Position numbers and translations under genes: made by a program. From Sipunculus nudus (taxonomy: Eukaryota; Annelida; Sipuncula; Golfingiida; Sipunculidae): a stretch of DNA of 64,000 bases. Below the pieces are notes generated by a model. It was not told the DNA's origin and searched no databases. It saw nothing but the letters and a program-made list of their open reading frames with translations. The DNA lies in the NCBI GenBank assembly GCA_026874595.1, contig CM049318.1, positions 5,347,741-5,411,740 on the forward strand, in the 5' to 3' direction. Positions 24,427 to 36,081 of this stretch are shown here, in pieces; the first letter of the stretch is position 1, and each line of letters begins with the position of its first letter.

Positions 24427-27400
24427 CTACGTTAGGTTACAGTATCCACTACATCCTTGGCTTGCTGCTCCGGATGCGGCACTCAGGGATACACCTTGTC
24501 TGTTGTCTGTTTCCCAAAGCCCTGGAGTTTGTATTATCTGAAAAAAGCAACATACAGCTTTAGATATTTACAGATTATAAAAGATTACAGATTACAGGGG
24601 TGTTATAAGCAAAAAGTTAAGTGTGAAGTTGATGATTAGCACCAGTCAGTGAGTAAATGGGCAATTTCCATGCTTACTTGAATAGAATAATGGTATGAGC
24701 TACTGCACATGGCAAAAATTGTACCAGTGATTCCCTTTACAAAATTTGGGTGGTAGAATTTAGCTATTATCTTTGCTGCCTAAATCATTTAAATATAAGA
24801 TGGATTTGTGGTCCAAATCCAAAAAGCTGACTGAACAGGCACGTCTTTCTTCTGTTATAATGGTAAAAGAGTGCACTCAATAGCACATTCAATCCTCGCC
24901 CATTTTGGTCCTCTGACATCAGAGTCTTTGACCAGCATCCTGACTGTTAGAGTGTTGTAACTTCAATTTTTTAGTCATTTTGACAACGCCTCATGGCCTA
25001 AAAGTACAATGTCAATTGACATAAACCAGACCAATTCTTGGCGCTTTAAGTATACTTTCTAACAACACCTTAATGAGCCAGAAAAATCCAATTTTAATTC
25101 AGAATATTGGTAAATCATTCTGCACATTTGTTGAATTTCTAACTGCATGAATACAAACATGGCTCCCAAGGGTTACTGGACAGCAGCCAACTTGTACATG
25201 ATACAGGAAATGACTTATTACTATAGGGATTTTTAGTTGGGGTTGTTTCATATGTATCCTGTTGTGTTAATTCATCATTAGTAGCCCGCTGATAAGATTA
25301 TGGGCTGTTTACCATGATATCAGTGCAACAAGACTACAGACCACTGCGATGCATTCCTCAGTATAACTTGCATCATGACTCAAGTTGGGCTTTCCATCCC
25401 AATATAAGGGCCTACTGAGACATGTGCTCATGGCTAATTCCATCCTGTTTTGCCAGTATATATAAAACCTTTGATTTTAGAATTATGTACACTATCAAAG
25501 ATTTCTTTCTGTTTTGAAAAAAGTATTACATCTGCTTTGTTTTATCCTATTTGGTCATTGATTTACCACCATACTCACCTTTTCTACAAGTTCCTCAAAT
25601 GCACATTGCACGCCCTCTCGTGTCTTGGCACTGGCTTCTATAAATAACATATGGTGTTTCCTAGCAAATTTAAGGCCTTCATCTCTACTCACTTCCCGTG
25701 GCTCCTGAAAGTTTAAGGTGTTTTAGAAAGAAATGTGTTAAATAATATAATCAAGTAATCCATGCAGATATCACTCCCTGAATCTGATATTGTATTACAC
25801 ACTGGGTAGACAAAATATAATATAATCCCATTAATTTGCAAAATACCAAATGATGAAGACACCCTTATGTTCACTCTGTTTTTGGGGGCCATCTCCCACA
25901 CACTATCTGCCAACCAATGATTGTGGTACAGTCTACATCCGCACCTGTCCTTGTACAACAATCCTTTTCCAGGCTTTGCTACAGAATTGGCAAGAATTCA
26001 TTTTGCTCCATGGTGCTTTAATGAATGCAGTCACTTCTCTTTTTTAGCCTCAAATGAGAGATATTTCCTGTGTTCCTGCATTCACTAAGCTTCGGCCTTT
26101 TAAAACCAGTTCTGCAAAGTCAAAACAATAGGCCTCACTCATACCTCCTGGGGGGTCTTTGGAGGTGTGAGTGAGGTCTTTTGTTTTGACTTTGCCAAAC
26201 TGATTTCAAAAGGCCGAAGCATAGTGAATGGTGTTCCTGATGTTGGTGAATGAATGGGTAAACATTTTCAAACAAAACCATCTATGAAAATTAGCAGGCT
26301 ATATTTTACACAAATGAACCAAACTGACATTATTTATGCAGCTCTTAACAGGGTAAGATACAGGTTTTGAAAATAAGGGGGTTTAAGGGAACAGGGTTTC
26401 CCCTGAGATAGTTCAAAACATTAGAAAATTTAGGTTGCAATGTCACAATCTGGGGCAGTTTTAAATGCATCATAAGGTAAAAGCTTGCTCTTTTTTGGTA
26501 TCAGGCACATACTGTCCTATTTCGCAAATTGCTTCGGTTGAAACTATTGGGGGGGGGGGGGGGGTTGTGCATCCTGCACCCTCCTAAATCTGCCCCTGCT
26601 CATACAGCTAGCGGTACTCCTTTAAGTACTTCCATAACATATCATCGATTCAATCATGGAGTCTTTCCATAACAGAATATATTACAGCATCAAGCTTTGA
26701 CAGTATTTAAATAACAGAAAATTACTCTGTCATTCACCAACATTATTTCCATAAAAGAATATTACTGTTTCATTCAAGGATAATATCTCCATTTCTGACA
26801 TTTAATATTACCATATCTTTCTTGTACCTAATACATATGTATGTATCAAACAATTCAAGTGCATTTATGTACTTATTCACTCACCATGTCAATTTTGTTC
26901 CCTACCAACATTTTTACAATGTCATGTTTTGTGGCAAATGTGTCCAGCTCATTAAGCCAGGCATCCAGTCTGTTGAAAGATGACTTGCTTGTGACATCAT
27001 ACACTGTAAATACAGAAACAAAATATATCTGAACAATAGAAATAGTTTGTACATTTGGCTCACACCTGTGTATTATAAATGACAATATAAGAACTTCTTA
27101 TAAAGAAAGTGCAAGATAAAAGATGCTGTCTTGTAAAGGGTTGGGACAGTGTCAGTGTTTTATGTCATGAAAATAATATAGAATTAATCATGGTGTATCA
27201 TGATATTAGAGTCCCATGTGGGAACTCCAATATTTATTACTGTATTACAGCTGTCAATACCTTTTTATATTATCAGGACTACTTCAGTATAGAATCATGC
27301 GATTCATTGAAATAAATGTCATCCTTGAAAATAAAGAATTTTCTGAACACATAAAAGACCATGGTGATGCTATTATCTTTAGGTAATAATCCTAAAAGGG

Positions 27401-30400
27401 CCTGTTTGTGAACCAAAATTGTGTACCACAAAAATGCATATCATATCACAATAATATACAATATGATGATACAAGAAACAAAGCTGCCAGATATTGTGAT
27501 AATCTCAGACACAGGTTACTGTTCTAAACCTTAGCCATGTGCTCAGTAGCAAATATTTATAATAGACTCAAATTCCAACAATAGCCAGTGATGGATTCCT
27601 CAGCATGTGTTAACAGGACTTTCGTTATACCTCCACCAGGAAGTAGGTTTTTATCATCCTTGGTTGGTTGGTTACTTTGTTGCCTGGTTTGTATGTTAGC
27701 AACTTTACTTAAACAGTTTTGAACAGATTTTGAGGATATTTTGCGGAGAGTTAGGGTAAAACCCATAGACCAATCACTAAATTTTGAAGATAATCTACTA
27801 GTAGTTCACTAACATGAGTTTTCTTCAAATAATGTATAACCATAGTGAGATATAGTAATGTTTTTATCCTAGCCCAGGGTCATTCATTGGTATGCAGGGC
27901 TTTTGTAGATCTAACCTTTGATGTAACCATAGAGTTGGTGAACCATGACACACATTTATACCTATGGGCTTGCATTTTTTATATATCCTGTGTAGCACAA
28001 AAAAGGTTAGCGCCATTCCCCTCCTATAACATTAGAAAGTCTATGACCAGCATGCTGGCATCAGAGTGCCTTTATATCTTGTATCGAGGACCGCACTATA
28101 AAAATCTATAAAGATGCAAATACTTTCAGATTTTTTACAACACCTCATTTTCTACAAGTATGTGGTCACTTGACATAAACAAGACCAATCATTAGTGTTT
28201 TTTTTGTATACTTTCTAGCAAATACAATGTGCGAGAAAAATTCAATATATATTTGTAAATCTCTCTGCATTTTCTTAAACTTGACCACATGAAATTACAA
28301 GCATGGCTCATACCAGTTACTGGATGGCAGTCAACTTGTATGTGATACAGAAATTACTCATTACCATAGAGACAGAATTTCATTTTGGTTTGCCAGTTCA
28401 GATGTATTTTTTTTTAATTAATCACTCGCAGCCTAAAATTATTTCGTTGACCACAATATCAATGCAACAGGATGAATAACCATTGCAGTACATTAACCTG
28501 CATGGCTTGTATTACAAGCTAGACTTACAGCCACATATAATTGCCTATTGAGTAATGTATTCAAAGCTTAACAATGGTGAGTTATATTTTCCAATGGTCT
28601 CAAGCTACTTTTCCAGTTTAAATTGTGTTTTAAATCATACACACTGGAGCTCTATAAAAAGCTGCGTTTTGTTAACTGTATAATTACATTAATAACACGT
28701 TTGAGGTTTTTACCTAATATGACCCCCTGGGCTCCCCTATAGTAGCTTGGAGTCAAGGTCCTGAATCTCTCCTGGCCAGCAGTGTCCTGTAAGAGTAATT
28801 ACACAACATGAGTACATTAATACTGAACCTCTCCTGGCCGGCAGTGTCCTGTAAAATAATTACACAACATGAGTACATTAATACTGAACCTCTCCTGGCC
28901 GGCAGTGTCCTGTACAAGTAATTACACAACATGAGTACATTAATACTGTAATTATTACAGGTAGTGATTTACAGATATCTAAGATTTTTCACTGAAAACA
29001 TTACCAGTTTCAAACCAAAAAGAAGCAGTGGTATATAGTGGACAGAGGTCTGTAAAATTACCACATCTAACTATGAAAGTCTCTTTCAAAATATCTGGTT
29101 GAACTTTGGAAAAGATCGATGATGGAAAACTATTCAATACAACTTTGGAAATGATAAAACAGTGAAACTGAAATCTGATATTTGAAAGTAAATGTAAATT
29201 TTAAGATCATAAGCTGTCTGAACTTGGTAATATCTCAAACTTTAGCTGGTAAAACAATTGATTTTAAATGACAAAGATTTAAACAATTTAAACAATAAGA
29301 AGTTCAAAGTTGAGGAAAAAAGGCGTTCTCCATTTGTGACAAAGGGGCACCTGGTGACCAAATAAGAGACTAACTTTGCAGCCCTTCTTCATGATGTCCA
29401 CATAGAGAGTTATGGCTGTTGCAGAAGACAATGGAGAGAGTTTTCTAACTGGTACTAACTTATTTTGTTGGCAGTAATAGTCATTATTATCCTTTAAATA
29501 TTTCACTTTTTTCAACATTTTAGATATCAAGCATTATTCTGTGAGGCATGACCAATTTGGACATTTCTTCTTTTTTTTATCATTGTAAATAAGTCACCTC
29601 ATAAAATTAACAAAACAAAAGATTACTTTGAAACAAATTAAAACAATACCATATCTACATGTAGAGTATAACTAATGTGGTCATGTTTTCTAAACTAACA
29701 TTTTGCACTGTGAGACCCAGCAACATGAACAGACTCACCCATATGGCTAATTTTGCTCTATTCCCATCAACAGTCAGAGTTTTCACCTTAAAGTCCACAC
29801 CTGGAAAGAAAAAGAGTTCAATGCAAAATATAAACATATTTTAACCCTTTCTTTTAAAAGTGCCTGACCCAATATATCCTAGCTGTGCAAGATCCTGAAA
29901 ATCTAATTTTACCCTATTGATAACCTGAGTAAATTAATGTTCAGACTGGTAATGTGTTGAAGCCTTCTACAGAGTCTTACAGTACAGTTTGCTGTTCAGA
30001 CATACACTGTATTATATCTCTAGATTATAAAGATTCTGTAACAAATTTCATCTGTCTGACAAAATTTTTATAGTTTTGAATTGTGATTGAAGACCCTGTT
30101 GGAAAAGTTTAGCATAGTTAAATGCTAGTTGGTCTGTGTATACAAGTACTTGGTGTTTCTTGTTTAATGTGAACATTATTTTCTATATAAATATCAAACT
30201 ATCAGTATCAGTAATGTATCTTAACAAGGTATACTTACCAATAGTGGCAGACTGTTCTGGGTCAAAGGTATCATCAGTGAATCTCAAGAGTAAACTGAAA
30301 CAGAAATTAATATAGACTTAGTTATCAGTAAATTATTTTTTACCTTAATTGGCAAATCAAAATTTAAGCAACTTTAGCTCAAGACTTCTAGAGTTAAATT

Positions 30401-31942
30401 TAACTTTCACTGTAAATGCAAATATTTCCACATACTTGGGCTCCTCTTGGCATGGACAGGACTTGTAATACTGGTATGTACTTTTCCTGAAAGAAAACCT
30501 GATGATCTCTTTCTGGTGAACCCAAAAGTCAGGGTGCTACTTATAATAGGGATGCTGCTATTGCCAGTCACTCCCTGGTATATATTTTTAGGTCCAAGCA
30601 AAGACCTGTACACTTTTGGGATCAAAATAAAGATACTTTAAATGTGAATTTCTCTGGATTCCAGGCAGCTGTACATAGGATGACTAAAGATGGGGACCCA
30701 CTTGCATATAGTAATCACTCATAGCTGATGATGAACTAAAATGTGGTTGTCTGATGCTAAACTTGGCAGCAAGCCAACATGACTATTCCCAGTGATAAAA
30801 CATTCAAATTTTTTTACAATGGACCATGACTGTTGAGATAATATATGAACTATAAGAGATCTGAATTACCCAGTTATTCATCAGGACTTCTTTTAGCTAA
30901 GCTGACAAAAAAGGATACTATTCACTTCAATTTTACTAATGTCAAAAAATGTTACTCCAAATTGAGCTTGGCAGCATAGATTGAAATGGGCCAGAAAATG
31001 ACACAGTTGGAAGGATAGAGTTGTTTTAAGCTCAGTCCAGAGAGGGATTACAAAAAGCAGTTTATATGGAACTAGACAGATGATCAAGCCAAATGATTTG
31101 ACTAAGCACAAAGGTGACTGGTCAAGACTATTGTGTAGAAGTTGAAGGTCATAGGTACAAAAGTCTAAGACTGTACCAGTGTGCTTTAAATTGTGTTTTA
31201 AATTCTGGTTTGTTCAATATTTTCCTTATAATTATAATCATGCGAAGCACATGGCAACAAAAACAAGAACAAACATGAATATGACTATATAAGAAAGGAA
31301 CAGAGAACCAAGAAAAGTTACCGGGTGTCAAATGAACATGGAATTTACCATAGTATACCACATCTGCACTTGGCAAACTCAAACTGAATTTTACAACTAT
31401 GTATGCAAATGTATGCGATTAACATTTCATGCAATTACCCTTTTTTACAACTACAAGACATAATAGTTACATTCAAACTGTCCAGTTATTGGGCTTTCAC
31501 TTTGTGGAATGTACCAAGACTCAAGAGAAAATTACAATTCACTGCAGGAAAGACCAACAGGGCATGAAATTTCAATTTGTACCAATTGTAATTTGATAGT
31601 TCTAAAGTCTGCGAGATCAAACCACATTTGTGGACACATGACATCTTGAGAATGTCACATGTCCCTGATTTCCAGATAAGTGACCAGTGATGCTGTTAAG
31701 TTTTTAGTACGGAAGTGATGATTTTTACGATGACGACACTAAAAGAACAAGTAATATTATTGTGGTTAGTCAATGGGTGGGTTTTCAACTCAGGCTGAGT
31801 AAATATGATTAATATAAGGCCGAAGTACACTTTAGTTCATGTTGTCTACGTCTATCACGTCTTCTCACCTTGACTTTCCCACCCCACTCTCTCCAATTAT
31901 TAGAATCTTAAGCGTTGTCAAGATGTCGGACTCTTCAGACAT
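24427..31942 (-). CDS. rab18: Ras-related GTPase Rab18, complete, 7 coding exons
   Basis: Rab18 is a small prenylated GTPase of the ER and lipid droplets, cycling through a Rab3GAP-type GEF. Coding exons on the minus strand are 31942-31869, 30294-30239, 29800-29739, 28786-28714, 27003-26885, 25704-25579 and 24537-24427 (stop included). All have GT/AG ends and compatible phases, and give 206 residues, the usual Rab18 length. Motifs seen: P-loop G-E-S-G-V-G-K-S-S (17-25), switch I S-A-T-I-G-V-D-F (40-47), switch [10 protein letters not shown] (65-72), N-K-I-D (124-127) and E-A-S-A-K (151-155). The tail is C-S-G-Y-C-N-L-T, with a CAAX-type cysteine at 203. The C-terminal half also has the Rab18-type I-I-Q-T-P-G-L-W. 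The promoter faces ABCF2. The start is the only ATG before the P-loop, with M-S-E-E ahead of D-I-L-T-T-L. Confidence 0.97.
24930..25440 (+). repeat. Family C diverged intronic repeat, copy 1
   Basis: A block of about 500 bases inside the last Rab18 intron matches 28020-28560 in order. Shared landmarks are GACCAGCAT, TTGACATAAAC, a GTTACTGGA/CAGTCAACTTGTA pair and GCATGACTT-like text near the end. The copies are old and no ends were defined. A shorter third match lies at 42480-42690. Confidence 0.6.
26079..26230. mobile_element. 152-bp foldback MITE with exact 9-bp target duplication
   Basis: The two arms are nearly perfect inverse copies. The left arm begins CATTCACTAAGCTTCGGCC and the right arm ends GGCCGAAGCATAGTGAATG, with the arms meeting at about 26150-26165 around CTCCTGGGGGG. 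The flanks carry GTGTTCCTG at 26070-26078 and 26231-26239. A 9-bp duplication with long inverted repeats fits a Mutator-like or Merlin-like origin. It sits in the Rab18 intron between coding exons 5 and 6. Confidence 0.92.
26549..26564 (+). repeat. Poly-G run (16)
   Basis: A homopolymer of 16 G in a Rab18 intron, likely length-variable. Confidence 0.9.
28020..28560 (+). repeat. Family C diverged intronic repeat, copy 2
   Basis: Matches 24930-25440 in order and orientation with many substitutions. It lies in the Rab18 intron between coding exons 4 and 5. Confidence 0.6.
28761..28946 (-). repeat. 61/62-bp tandem triplication containing a 3' splice site
   Basis: Three units begin at 28761, 28823 and 28884. 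The first contains the genuine acceptor and the first 26 bases of Rab18 coding exon 4 (acceptor before 28786). The other two are copies lying in the upstream intron, with acceptors before 28848 and 28909. Both upstream copies keep the codons for D-T-A-G-Q-E-R-F intact. Confidence 0.93.
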
Positions 31943-32460
31943 GCTGTTATTGTGGATATTCACTTTATTTCTGACTTCAACGATGTGTCAACTACGCATT
32001 TGTCGTCATCTGTCAGCTTACAGCGTAGACATGCCTACTACGTCACTGAACACAAATACCGATGACGCACTAGCCACCTCCAACCTCCACTCAACGTCAC
32101 ATTTCGTTCAATCGAGCGTAAATAAAATTTAACGAAATATTTAAAGAAAAGTTTCATTATCATGACTATTTATTACTTTAATAAATTGAATTGTAAAACA
32201 TATTGACATCAGAATATGATGGTGGAATTTCAAATAACTGTAATTGAACATAATTTCATATTCCTACTAGTCACTTCCATGAATGATTGATTTTGTGTTT
32301 TCGTTCGTCAGTGCCACACCGGAAGTGAAGTGTGAAATAGCAGTCAGACCCTGCGCGCACATGGAGGCAGACTTTTCCGTAACTACAGGGAAGAAAGTGG
32401 TAGAAAACCGCATCTGATCGTCCCGTGTGTCTTAGACTGTGTCTGGAATACAGACAATTT
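31943..32460. promoter_or_regulatory. Probable bidirectional promoter of Rab18 and ABCF2
   Basis: The stretch between the Rab18 start codon and a GTAAGT donor at about 32462 has more CpG than its surroundings. It contains ACCGGAAGTGA at about 32319-32329, the canonical ETS/GABP site of housekeeping promoters, and CRE-like ACGTCA and TGACGCA half sites near 32038 and 32063. There is no TATA box I would trust. Shared control of the two head-to-head genes is inferred from the layout. Confidence 0.5.
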
Positions 32461-32461
32461 G
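32330..32461 (+). other. Possible 5' untranslated exon of ABCF2
   Basis: Sequence downstream of the ETS site ends at a consensus GTAAGT donor at 32462. It contains one short ATG frame (from 32362, M-E-A-D-F-S, 18 codons, stop before the donor) that would be an upstream ORF. The first coding exon of ABCF2 has an acceptor at 42028-42029 with 50 untranslated bases before its ATG, so an upstream exon must exist. This is the best candidate I see. Confidence 0.4.
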
Positions 32462-32652
32462 TAAGTTGTCGTTACCGGTCGGTTTGTATGGTGTATGATC
32501 ATTATTTACAGGGTATTTCATTCATTTTGATAAGGCGTTCCCTGTTCGGTAAAGTATTTGTACTGCAGTGCCAGTGGATAGCTTGCCTTGGTGCAAGGCT
32601 GAGAATTACACACCAGGTGACCCGGGCTCCATACTCAGCCTTGAGAATGTTC

Positions 32653-32693
32653 CTACGAAATATCGTAGCGGTCCTTCTGATGTATCAGAAGGA
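32653..32693. other. Paired perfect hairpins
   Basis: CTACGA…TCGTAG (32653-32668) is followed directly by TCCTTCTGA-TGTA-TCAGAAGGA (32672-32693), a 9-bp perfect stem with a 4-base loop. No function is assigned. Confidence 0.6.
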
Positions 32694-34330
32694 AAGAATA
32701 AAAGAGTAATTAAGAATAAGATGCAGCTTAAACTATGTTCACTCTACCTATATATCCTTTATATATCAGTTTCCATACATGTGGAGTCTCCTGTTTATGT
32801 TATATATGATATAACAGCATTTTATCATGAAGAGAAGAGCAGAAGACCATCACTGACACAGCCATGTTGCTGAGGCATGAACTCTGGTCACCCATGACCT
32901 GACCTCTGGTGTACCAGAGTAATTTATTGCTAATAAATCTATTTAAAAAATCTTATTTCATGAATAATACTTATGAGTAAATGATAATATATGGCTTCAA
33001 TAAGTCCTTTATAAGTTTATGGTTATATCATTAAATGTTTTAACAAATTTGCCTATGGAAGTTATGGAAATAATATTTACTATAATTTATTTGGAACAAT
33101 AATCAGAGGACAACTTTTCTCATATCAATAAGGTCAAGGACAGGGTCATGTGACAAAAGATAAACATGACCGCATGGCAGGCTAAAAAAAAAACCCACAG
33201 GAGTTGAAATCTTAACAATTTCCTTATGAGGGCACTTCTACATAATTTATTTTTACTCCAGAACAGTTTATTAGCCATTATTGGTAAGAAATTTGCTAAA
33301 TTGCCTCCATTTTCTCTGTTTATTTTGCAAATATCCCAATATACCCCTGCTACGCTTTTCCATAAGAGGCTCCCCATAACTGAAATCTCATTTCAGTTAT
33401 GAACCCATAACAAGTGGATAGCCGGCTTGTAACAAAAAGACCGATTCTGGAACAAGAAACTTCCAGGATATCCTCCCGACATTAAACACTAAAATATCAA
33501 TCAAGAGGCGCGCTCTGACGTTAAGTGGAGTTTCGGTATTAAAATTCGTAGGTTCACTAAAGTAGAACTAGAAGGCTTCATTATAAATCTGGTGATGACC
33601 AAGCTGAGCACAATCATACAAAAATAATAAAAAAAAACATAAAAATGTCTCATGTTAGTCTGGAGACTGAAGTGAAGAAGATTATTCATTTTCTGAGGAG
33701 CACAGTGTGCATCCCACAAAATTAATTTGCCAGACCTCAGTTTTTGGTGGTTTTTTTTAACAAAATCGAATAAAAATGGCAGTATAGAATTCTTTATCTA
33801 CTGACTCATTAAACAAAAATATAGTGTGAATGGGTACCAGTCATGAAGCAGTAAATGAAATTTTTCAAGCTTTCAAAAAAAATCACAGATTTGTTTAATT
33901 CTTGAAATGGTGTAAATGATCAACAAAAACTCACATATAACAGTTGATTATCCATACCATCAAGGATCCTTTTAAGGAATTGCATACATAAGCAGCAATA
34001 CTGAGGACTGGTCTTAATGTGTACAAAATAATGTTTGATCCATGTAAACTGGGAGTAAAGCACTGGTAGTAAAGTTATTTTGTATTTGTAAGACCTATGC
34101 TTTAAACAAAGACAAGGTCCAGCCTTTCTGTCCAATCTGTATATTAGTTAATTTCAGAATTAGAGGATCCACCCTTGACTGGATTCCAAACTTGGCTCTG
34201 TCTACGCACAAGATCTGGACCATTATAGATCCCCTGAAACAAACTAAATTTTGGTTTGGAGTGTTTTAAAGGGACTGGCAGCTTAAAGTGGGCCTAGATT
34301 CTGTCATGTCCTTATTGTCTAAGATTGCAG

Positions 34331-34427
34331 TTGGAGTGTGCTGGATGCATGCTCCGAATGTGTGTAATTAGAATCGGAGCGATCATGTTAGTTCTGGAGT
34401 AATTGCTATTGAACTAGCACACTCCAA
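34331..34427. repeat. 97-bp foldback, 12-bp perfect ends
   Basis: TTGGAGTGTGCT at 34331-34342 is the exact inverse of AGCACACTCCAA at 34416-34427. An inner pair GCTCCGA/TCGGAGC-like adds to the fold. No target duplication was found. Confidence 0.55.
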
Positions 34428-36081
34428 CACTACCTGCTGCTACTATGCAGTAATACTACATATGTCATTATGTGCATGAGTCCTGAAAAAAAGTTTAAAA
34501 TGGGTTAGATTTCACAAAAGCCTATGTGTGAAAGTAAGGCAGGATTTTCACCAAGTCCAGGGCAACCAGCAAAACTTAAGTTAAAAAAGACTAGTTGTTC
34601 ACTTTGAGAAAGTGTAGCAATGTAGGCCTGGGGTCTGCATATTCAGGGACTAGGACAGACTTGGGCGTGATGGTCCTTGACTCTGTTCTAGAAAAATCAT
34701 GGACAGTCCATCTTGATTCCAGATGAAGAAAATGTATCACGAGTTCATTGAGTTGTGTCGTTAAAACTGGAAGACATGCCATGCAGACTTTCATGTGCTA
34801 ACTATTGATGGAATATTACAAAAAGAATTTTATTTCGCCAAACAGGCTGGTGAAAGTTTTTGGTATTGGTCCATATGACATCTCTTCCTGAATTTCCTAA
34901 ACTGATACAGAATAAGTGTAATTTCATTTAACATTAAAGTAAGAAACATATCTCAAAGTCCAATTTTTGCTTTTTTGATACAGAGAATTTTGTTTCTTAA
35001 AATCTTGGACTTGAAGTAGGTGAACCTGAACCTCTCCACTTAGATTTGATAAGCAAGGACATCACTAGTACAACACTGACACAGTGTAAACATGAAATGT
35101 GATGCTTGCTAGAATTGGTAAGTTCGAGCCAGATGTTACTATAGTGTGAATGAGGTTATATTTCCTGTAGTATAACTGTTATGGGTTCACTTCTGTTCCT
35201 ACAGCCCACCCCCAAAAAATAAAAAAACTAGACGACCAGAGGTCGAGCGCTTGCCGGAAGTGAAATGACAGACGGATGGGCAGACAGAATATATTGTGGG
35301 TTTTCTTTTATTTGAAAGACCCTCCGCGTTTGCTGAGAAGTTGTGGCCTGTAAAATGACATATCAGACAAAACAATGAGGAAGCAGACAAAGCTGACCAC
35401 AAAAGACTAACAGACAGACATACTGACACATCTGTGATAACAGATCACCAGACAAAAGTGCCGAAGGTAAAGAAGAGCAAAATTAGTGATAGTTTATGTA
35501 GATAAGGTTTATAATTTTGGAGATATGGCCAAAACATGATATGTTGGGGAGGTGAAGGTGCAGCGCCCCCTAGTGGCTATATCCGGAAATGAAAAATCTG
35601 TTTTGAGATATTAGTGTAACACATAAGATGTACCAGTTTTAAAAAGGATTCCTGAAAAAAAAACTGGCCTGTTGAATGCTATATGGGTATTTCTACAAAA
35701 AATGTCGCATTTCATGTCCCGAAACTATATTTGTTACTGAGAAATTAGCAAATGCTAAAAATGACATGAATAACCATTCAGATTGTTGCTAAAGATATAA
35801 CCATTATTATGAGATAAAAATAATTTAGATCGGGGCAGAAATACATACAGAAAAAAAGCTGCTTATGTCACAATACCCTTAAATTTCCGTTGTCCCTTTT
35901 TCTCGGATCTTAAATTCAAAACAGCATTTTTCTGTAACCACTGTTCCATTTATATAGATTTTGTTTTCCACATTGTCACAGCAGTGAAGGTTTATTAAGA
36001 TGATATTTTTGCTTGATTTATCCTGACCGTTTTGTTTTTAATACAAAAATTTGGATATAAAAAGTATGTCTACCAAAATAT

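Larger units (their letters stand above)
32462..35200. other. First part of the presumed ABCF2 intron 1
   Basis: Apart from the hairpins and the foldback at 34331-34427, no gene, RNA or repeat boundary was recognised. Confidence 0.4.

Noticed and set aside
32425-32873. Open frames of about 95-100 codons near the promoter
   Set aside because: No domain, no splice support, and they cross the hairpins.
35248-35270. CCGGAAGTGA as a second ETS promoter
   Set aside because: It lies in the 333-bp repeat family next to a CGCTTGCCGG block that recurs as repeat sequence, not near a gene start.
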